A stretch of 64,000 bases of DNA from an uncultured Pelagibacteraceae bacterium (GTDB lineage Bacteria; Pseudomonadota; Alphaproteobacteria; Pelagibacterales; Pelagibacteraceae), in contig CACKFV010000001.1 in NCBI GenBank assembly GCA_902599605.1, positions 120,124 to 184,123 of the forward strand, read 5' to 3'. The stretch's first letter is position 1. Every line of letters starts with the position of its first letter. The notes beneath the pieces are model-generated. The model was not told the origin of the DNA and ran no database searches. It was given only the letters and a program-made list of their open reading frames with translations. Positions 58,284-64,000 of this stretch are shown one piece after another. Both the position numbers and the translations under genes were made by a program.

Positions 58284-58410
58284 TAGACCTCCAATTGATT
58301 AGAATAAATACCAGATTCTTTTTTTAATTACTTTAAATACTTGTTTTTTATTAACAAATTTCAACTTGAAGTTTATTTTTAAGGTAAAGTAATTATAATA
58401 AACAATCAAA

Positions 58411-58716
58411 ATGATAAAAAAAATACTTATTATAATTTTATTGATACCGTTGGCTTATGGATGTCAAACAGTCCAGGACAAAACAAATAGTCTTATCGAA
58501 AAAGAAGAAAAATACCTAGAAAAATTTATTCATAAAAAAATTGATGAAGTTATTCAAGAATTTGGAGAACCAACGCAATATTTAATGCCAGACCCAGAAA
58601 GCGGTGGAGGAAAAATAATATACAATACAAAAAAAATGGGAATTAAATGTGTAAGGACTTTTGAAGTTGATGAGTCAGAGAGAGTTGTAGGATTTTCATC
58701 AAAGGGATGTTTTTGA
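58411..58716 (+). CDS. Small lipoprotein
   Basis: Lipobox LAYGC; 101 aa; EFGEPTQYL SmpA/BamE-like repeat. Confidence 0.7.
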   Translation: MIKKILIIILLIPLAYGCQTVQDKTNSLIEKEEKYLEKFIHKKIDEVIQEFGEPTQYLMPDPESGGGKIIYNTKKMGIKCVRTFEVDESERVVGFSSKGCF

Positions 58717-58739
58717 CTTGTGGGGGAGAACCCCACAAG
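58717..58739. other. GC-rich perfect hairpin between convergent genes, no T tract
   Basis: CTTGTGGGG-GAGAA-CCCCACAAG, 9-bp arms, starting 1 nt after a stop codon. Confidence 0.7.
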
Positions 58740-58750
58740 CAAGGTTGAAC

Positions 58751-59197
58751 TTATTTAATTTCAATAAGCTTTTTTTTCTTATAATCAGGTATTACTCTTT
58801 CACAAGCTATAGTTAGCAAACCATCTTTTAACTCGGCTCCATTTACTTTCACATCATCTGCTATTGTAAATGATCTAGCGAATTGTCTTTGAGATATTCC
58901 TTTATGTAAGATCTCTCCGTCCTGATCTTTGTTTTCTGATTTATCTGTCTGTTTTGTTCTAACAGTCAGCATATTATCTTCAAATTCCACCTCTACATCT
59001 TTTTTAGTAAAACCAGCTAAAGCAACTTCAATAGAATATTTATCTTTGCCTGTTTTTCTAATATTGTAGGGCGGGTAATTTGATTGCATACTCATTCCTC
59101 CATTACCCAACATGTTTTCAAATTGATCAAACATGTCGTCAAAACCAATTGAAAATGGTCTTAGGGAATTGAATATTGATAGATCCTTACTTGTCAT
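58751..59197 (-). CDS. Small heat-shock protein (Hsp20/IbpA); start reassigned
   Basis: Alpha-crystallin domain VEVALAGFTKKDVEVEFEDNMLTV; AAAGGAGG lies 7 nt before ATG 59197, so the track start at 59218 is unlikely. Confidence 0.95.
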   Translation of the reverse strand: MTSKDLSIFNSLRPFSIGFDDMFDQFENMLGNGGMSMQSNYPPYNIRKTGKDKYSIEVALAGFTKKDVEVEFEDNMLTVRTKQTDKSENKDQDGEILHKGISQRQFARSFTIADDVKVNGAELKDGLLTIACERVIPDYKKKKLIEIK

Positions 59198-59249
59198 ATT
59201 ATCCTCCTTTGTTAGCAAGAATTAAAAAGGTCCCATTAGGCAACCTCTA
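59198..59249 (-). ncRNA. Candidate ROSE-like RNA thermometer (hsp20 5'UTR)
   Basis: Minus strand AGAGGUUGCCUAAUGGGACCUUUUUAAUUCUUGCUAACAAAGGAGGAUAAU(AUG); AUUCUUGCU pairs AGGAGGAU with a bulged G. Confidence 0.55.
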
Positions 59250-59252
59250 AAA

Positions 59253-59282
59253 ATATATGGTAATTATTTTTATTTTTTCAAG
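59253..59282 (-). promoter_or_regulatory. RpoH (sigma32)-like promoter of hsp20
   Basis: Minus strand CTTGAAA - 15 nt - CCATATAT. Confidence 0.55.
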
Positions 59283-59291
59283 ATGTTAAAA

Positions 59292-61367
59292 TTAAATTTT
59301 TTTTGCAATCTTACATATGAAAGCATAGTCGAAAGCTATCTCCTCAATAATTCCATCACGACCAGATTTGCCTCCATGACCCGCATTCATTTCAGTTTTT
59401 AATAGCAAAAGATTACCGTCAGTTTTGTTGTCTCTTAACTTTGCTGTAAATTTGAGAGGTTCATCAAATAAAACTCTATTGTCACTGAGGCTAGTGGTAA
59501 TTAAAATGTTTGGATAATCCATTTTTTTTATATTGTTGTATGGCGCGTATGAGTAAATATAATCAAAGTGTTCTTTGTTGTCTTTTGCATTTCCAAACTC
59601 ATCAAACTCTCCAATCGTTAAGGGTAATGAATGATCAAGATTAGTTGTCAAACTATCAACAAATGGAACAGCCATTATCATACCTAAAAATAAGTCTGGT
59701 TTTTCATTTACTACTGCCCCCATTAGCAATCCACCAGCTGAACCTCCCATGCCAATAATTTTTTTCTTTGAGGTATATTTTTTATCAATTAAAAATTCTG
59801 CACAAGATATGTAGTCTTGAAAAGTATTTTTCTTATTTAACAACTTACCTTCTTTCCACCACTTCATGCCTCTTTCCATTCCTCCTCTAATATGAGCTGT
59901 TGCCCAAATTATATCCCTATTGATTAAGCTTAATCTAGTAGAGGAGAACGATGGCCACATTGAATTTCCGTAAGAACCATATCCATACAAAAGCAAGTTT
60001 GAATTACCATCCAGTTTTGTAGTTTTTTTTCTTGTAATAGTGATTGGAATTATCCTTCCATCATGCCCTTCGCACTCGAGTCTTTCAACAACATAATCAT
60101 TAGAATTATGACCTGATGGAATTATTTGTTCTTTGACAAGTTTTTTTTCTTTAGTTTTTAGGTTATAAATAAAAGTTCGAGATGGTGTTTTTGGAGTAGA
60201 ATAAGAAATATATATTTCATCTGTTTTACGATCTCTCTGCATAAGGGAAACAGATGAGTCGTAAACAGTTTCTTCAGTAAAGATAATTTCTTCCTCTTTA
60301 TTTGTTTTAAGATTTTTGACGTAAATTTTATCAAGTGCATTCCTAAGCTCAGATCTGATTTGCCAGTTATTCAGGAATGTTAAATTTCCAATCATTGTTT
60401 CTGATTGGCTTGAAACGTAAGTTTTCCATACTTTAGACTCGATATTATCTGAAATTAAAATTTTAAAATCCTCAGCGTCCTCATTTGTGTGCATGTAAAA
60501 ATTTCCACTCCATGAATTTACACTGTAAATTATTCCCTTTTTTCTTTCTTGAATAAGTTTAGGCTTAGGTTTTTTTTCATCAATACTAAAGTAATAATTC
60601 TCTGATGTGTTGTGATCTGAGCTATTTATTAAATAGTACTTTTCATCAGAACTTATACCTATGCCAACCGTAAATGCTTTTGTCTTTTCCTCAAATATGA
60701 GTAGATCTTCATTACTTGATGATCCAATTTGATGTCTAAAAATTGATCTTGGTCTGTGATTTTCATCCAATTTAGAATAAAATATATATTGATCATCAAG
60801 ACTAAAATTTATAGAGCCAGAAGTATTTTCAATCTTTTCAGTAACTAACTTGCCGGTTTTAATGTCTCTGACATAAATTGTGAAATATTCCGAACCCTTC
60901 AAATCTAAAGAGTAGGCAAGAAATTTATCATTATAACTTACTTCAAGATCACCTACCCCAAAATACTCAGTCTTCAATTTACTTTTTTCATTGTCACCAT
61001 TCCAAATTTCTTCGACTTTATCAGTTCCAATTTTCTTTCGGCATTTAATTGAGTAGTTTCCTTTTTTAGTTGTTTTTGTCCAATACTGATAATTTTTATC
61101 TTTAAAAGGAAGAGATTCATCATCCAACTTTATTCTTCCTTTGATTTCATTAAATAATGTTTTTTGAAATTCTTTAGTATCTTTTAAGTGAAACTCAGTA
61201 TACCTATTTTCCTCCTCTAAATACTTTCTTACCTCAGGTAAAAGCTTTGAACTATCTTTCAAAACTTCCAGTATGTTTTTTTGGTGAACCCAGCTATAAT
61301 CATCTGTCCAAGTGACGTTATGACAAGATTTTGTTTCTGATTTTTTTGAAAGTTGTGGTATTTTCAT
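59292..61367 (-). CDS. ptrB: Prolyl oligopeptidase family, oligopeptidase B-like
   Basis: YGSYGNSMWPSF; GMGGSAGGLLMGAVVNEKPDLF; NAGHGGKSGR. Confidence 0.94.
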   Translation of the reverse strand: MKIPQLSKKSETKSCHNVTWTDDYSWVHQKNILEVLKDSSKLLPEVRKYLEEENRYTEFHLKDTKEFQKTLFNEIKGRIKLDDESLPFKDKNYQYWTKTTKKGNYSIKCRKKIGTDKVEEIWNGDNEKSKLKTEYFGVGDLEVSYNDKFLAYSLDLKGSEYFTIYVRDIKTGKLVTEKIENTSGSINFSLDDQYIFYSKLDENHRPRSIFRHQIGSSSNEDLLIFEEKTKAFTVGIGISSDEKYYLINSSDHNTSENYYFSIDEKKPKPKLIQERKKGIIYSVNSWSGNFYMHTNEDAEDFKILISDNIESKVWKTYVSSQSETMIGNLTFLNNWQIRSELRNALDKIYVKNLKTNKEEEIIFTEETVYDSSVSLMQRDRKTDEIYISYSTPKTPSRTFIYNLKTKEKKLVKEQIIPSGHNSNDYVVERLECEGHDGRIIPITITRKKTTKLDGNSNLLLYGYGSYGNSMWPSFSSTRLSLINRDIIWATAHIRGGMERGMKWWKEGKLLNKKNTFQDYISCAEFLIDKKYTSKKKIIGMGGSAGGLLMGAVVNEKPDLFLGMIMAVPFVDSLTTNLDHSLPLTIGEFDEFGNAKDNKEHFDYIYSYAPYNNIKKMDYPNILITTSLSDNRVLFDEPLKFTAKLRDNKTDGNLLLLKTEMNAGHGGKSGRDGIIEEIAFDYAFICKIAKKI

Positions 61368-61380
61368 AATAACTATTTAC

Positions 61381-61887
61381 ATGAATTTTTTTTTTATAAC
61401 ACTTGTTATTTTTGTCGTAATATATTTGATATTGAATTGGTTTGCAAAAACCTCGAGTAGAAAAATCTCAAAATTTATAAGGTCATTTGTAATTATTTTA
61501 TCCATAGTCCTTGCTATTGCTATGGTAGTTGCTGGAAGATACATATTTTCACTACCTTTTTTACTGATGATACTTCCTATATTAAAAACAAAAGCTGGTT
61601 TTACACTTTTTCAATTATTTAGGTTCTGGGGCTTATTAAACGTTCTAAAAAATTCTGGAAGATTTAATTTCAATAATTTTAATAAAAATCTCAATACTAG
61701 TGAGATTACCTTGGACGAGGCGTACAAAATTCTAAATCTTGATCCAAAAAAAAAATACTCAAAAGATGAAATTTTAAATTCTTATAAAAAAATAATGAAA
61801 AAAATTCATCCAGATATTAGCCCTGAATTGACTAGATTAGCTTCAATTGTCAATGAGGCTAAAGACGTTGTCTTAAAAAACATTTGA
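61381..61887 (+). CDS. Membrane-anchored DnaJ-domain protein
   Basis: N-terminal hydrophobic segments; EAYKILNLDPKKKYSKDEILNSYKKIMKKIHPDIS with HPD. Confidence 0.88.
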   Translation: MNFFFITLVIFVVIYLILNWFAKTSSRKISKFIRSFVIILSIVLAIAMVVAGRYIFSLPFLLMILPILKTKAGFTLFQLFRFWGLLNVLKNSGRFNFNNFNKNLNTSEITLDEAYKILNLDPKKKYSKDEILNSYKKIMKKIHPDISPELTRLASIVNEAKDVVLKNI

Positions 61888-62841
61888 CAAAATTTCGTCT
61901 AGTTTTTTTTGAATTTCTGTGGGACTTATCTTATCTTTCCCCAAAGTATCATGGCTAACTGTTTTCGCCCCCTCAGGAAGTATAGGGTGCATTAGAGAAC
62001 TGTAACTTCCGTAAACTAGAGGTGTATCAGCCATAAGCACAATTGTCGGAATATTTAAAGCAGCAGATAAATGGCTGAAACTTGAGTCATTACATATTGA
62101 GACATCACAATTTTTAATAATAGGAATTATTTTGTTAATACTTAAATTGTTTAATGGTATGCAAAATTTTTTGAAATCTGATTTTAAAATCTGATCCAAA
62201 ATTTCAATTTCCTCCTTTGCATTTCCTGTTGCAATAAAAAATTTACATTTCCTTTTTTTTAATGTGTTTTTCATCACCTCTATAAATATTTTCGAGGGAA
62301 CTCTTTTTGTTTCACCTGATCCACCTGTCCCAAGAACAATATTAGTTTCATCATTACTAATTGAGTAATTTTTCTTTACTTGGGCAATATAGTCTGGCCT
62401 AAGATTTATAGTAGAGTTTCCTTTGACATCAATTTTTAATGTATCTCTTATAAACTTTTTAGCTGTCTCAATAATATGCTGATTTTTTTTTTTAAGAAGT
62501 TTGTAAGAATTTATATTCTTAATCCCACCTATTTTAGCAGCCATATAAAATCTAAGCGAAGAACTAAAAATAAAAACTTTATCAAATTTTTTTTCTTTAA
62601 AATCTTTTATAAGATTAAAGAACCCTTTAACACCAGCATGTCTTTTTTCACCCTCGCTTCTTTCGAGATAAATTATTTCTTTTATATATTTTTCTTCATT
62701 TAAATATTCCGAGGCTTTAGTACTTTTTTTAACCATTAAAGAAACTTGTTCCCCATAATAATTTGAAATTGCTTTAATGAAAGGAAGAAACATGATCATA
62801 TCCCCAATTCCCATTCGATTTTGAATAACGAGTATTTTCAT
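61873..62841 (-). CDS. Family 9 glycosyltransferase (heptosyltransferase-like)
   Basis: ILVIQNRMGIGDMIMFLPFI; NCDVSICNDSSFSHLSAALNIPTIVL. Confidence 0.87.
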   Translation of the reverse strand: MKILVIQNRMGIGDMIMFLPFIKAISNYYGEQVSLMVKKSTKASEYLNEEKYIKEIIYLERSEGEKRHAGVKGFFNLIKDFKEKKFDKVFIFSSSLRFYMAAKIGGIKNINSYKLLKKKNQHIIETAKKFIRDTLKIDVKGNSTINLRPDYIAQVKKNYSISNDETNIVLGTGGSGETKRVPSKIFIEVMKNTLKKRKCKFFIATGNAKEEIEILDQILKSDFKKFCIPLNNLSINKIIPIIKNCDVSICNDSSFSHLSAALNIPTIVLMADTPLVYGSYSSLMHPILPEGAKTVSHDTLGKDKISPTEIQKKLDEILSNVF

Positions 62842-62889
62842 AGATTCTTTGTATCTTTACTAAAAAAAAAATATTAGTTAAATTTAATT

Positions 62890-63777
62890 ATGGGAGAAAT
62901 AAAAGGCATTTATGCGGCGGCTGTTTCTATACTAAATGATGACTTATCGTTAGATGTTAACAAAACAGTAAAACACTGTGAAAATATAATAAATGATGGT
63001 TGTCATGGAGTGGTTTTATTTGGGAGCACTGGTCAATCACAGTTAATACCCCTTAATGAGAAAATTGAGATGATTAATTTTGTCTCAAAAAACGACAAAA
63101 TTAAAGATAAGTTGATTATTGGAACTGGACTAAATTCACTAGTAGAAAATATAAATTTTTTAAAATTATCTTTGAATATTGGTCTTAATAAATTTTTGAT
63201 TATGCCTCCAGCTTACTATAATTACGGAGATAAAGAGGTAATAGAATATTACACAAAATTAATTAAATCTGTTCCAGATGCAAAAATAATTCTTTATAAC
63301 TTTGAAAAACTTTGTGGATATAAATTTTCTGTTGATTGTGTTGAAAATTTAGCAGCCAGATTTCCCAAAAATATAATTGGTGTAAAAGACAGCTCATACA
63401 ATCTTATGGGAAACCTTAAAATCAAAAATTTTTCTATTTTACCTGGATCAGAATTGAAACTCCTAAGTGGGCTTAAGAAAGATTGTTCTGGAATAATAAC
63501 AGCCACATGTAATGTTACCGCCAAACTTGCGAGAAAAGTTTTTGATGACTTTGAAAAAAATAAAGATCAAACTGCAAATGATAAACTGTGTGAAGTTAGA
63601 AAAGCTTTTGATCAGTTTAATTTAATATCAGGTTTACATTCATTTCTTAGTTTAACTGATAAGCAGTTTTTAAATTTATTACCTACATGTTCCCTGCTGA
63701 GTAAACAGGATGAGAAAATACTCATAGATAAACTTAAAGATTTAGACTTTTTAGGAAAGGATTTTAAAGCTGCATAA
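62890..63777 (+). CDS. DapA/NanA family aldolase
   Basis: GVVLFGSTGQ; Schiff-base lysine context IIGVKDSSYN. Confidence 0.88.
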   Translation: MGEIKGIYAAAVSILNDDLSLDVNKTVKHCENIINDGCHGVVLFGSTGQSQLIPLNEKIEMINFVSKNDKIKDKLIIGTGLNSLVENINFLKLSLNIGLNKFLIMPPAYYNYGDKEVIEYYTKLIKSVPDAKIILYNFEKLCGYKFSVDCVENLAARFPKNIIGVKDSSYNLMGNLKIKNFSILPGSELKLLSGLKKDCSGIITATCNVTAKLARKVFDDFEKNKDQTANDKLCEVRKAFDQFNLISGLHSFLSLTDKQFLNLLPTCSLLSKQDEKILIDKLKDLDFLGKDFKAA

Positions 63778-63778
63778 A

Positions 63779-64000
63779 ATGAAACTAGTTAATTTTTTAA
63801 ATGATCTATTTAAAGAAGATGGATTTAGATTAATTGATGCGAATAAAAGAGAATATTTAATTGGAAAACCTGAGAAAAAAAATCCTTTAATATTAGAATT
63901 GTTAGACTCATCTATGCATTATAAACTTTTGCTACTTCCCGACTTATATTTAGGTGAAGGTTATATGGATGGTAAGATTAAAATACACAATGGCACTATT
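63779..64000 (+). CDS. Cyclopropane-fatty-acyl-phospholipid synthase-like, N-terminal part (truncated by window)
   Basis: Open to window end: MKLVNFLNDLFKEDGFRLIDANKREYLIGKPEKKNPLILELLDSSMHYKLLLLPDLYLGEGYMDGKI. Confidence 0.75.
   Translation, partial: MKLVNFLNDLFKEDGFRLIDANKREYLIGKPEKKNPLILELLDSSMHYKLLLLPDLYLGEGYMDGKIKIHNGTI

Noticed and set aside
58284-58410. Purine riboswitch upstream of the NCS2 permease
   Set aside because: No conserved purine-riboswitch loop or junction motifs seen in the region.
59198-59218. Extended N-terminus of Hsp20 (MLTKEDN)
   Set aside because: AAAGGAGG lies inside this stretch at proper spacing to the ATG at 59197.

Overview
The window is a compact, AT-rich stretch of alphaproteobacterial chromosome with SAR11/Pelagibacter-like gene content. 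About 60 housekeeping genes are packed with almost no intergenic DNA. I saw no mobile elements, CRISPR arrays, rRNA or recognisable tRNA. Main blocks: sucDAB-lpdA, priA, atpHAGDC, rppH-ctp-rsfS-nadD-proAB-obgE-rpmA-rplU, gloB-metWX, hisC-tyrA, a TPR-sulfotransferase/NlpC-P60/AmpG/TrkH operon, lysK-pyrD-rpmB, a polyamine operon (ODC, deoxyhypusine-synthase-like, ureohydrolase), regA, polA, chvIG-ahcY-tsaE-amgK-murU, an RND efflux pair, purine salvage genes, hsp20, ptrB and a partial cfa. The most interesting signals are in the few real intergenic regions: (1) a ROSE-like RNA thermometer candidate in the hsp20 5'UTR, with a bulged-G UUGCU strand pairing the Shine-Dalgarno, behind an RpoH-like promoter; (2) a compact attenuator-like leader upstream of ornithine decarboxylase, where an 8-codon uORF (MLNLMKFA*) covers the 5' arm of an intrinsic terminator; (3) a clear SAM-II riboswitch upstream of metX. 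Several other dyads and hairpins remain unexplained. All assignments come from reading the sequence and recalling families; no searches or folding programs were run.
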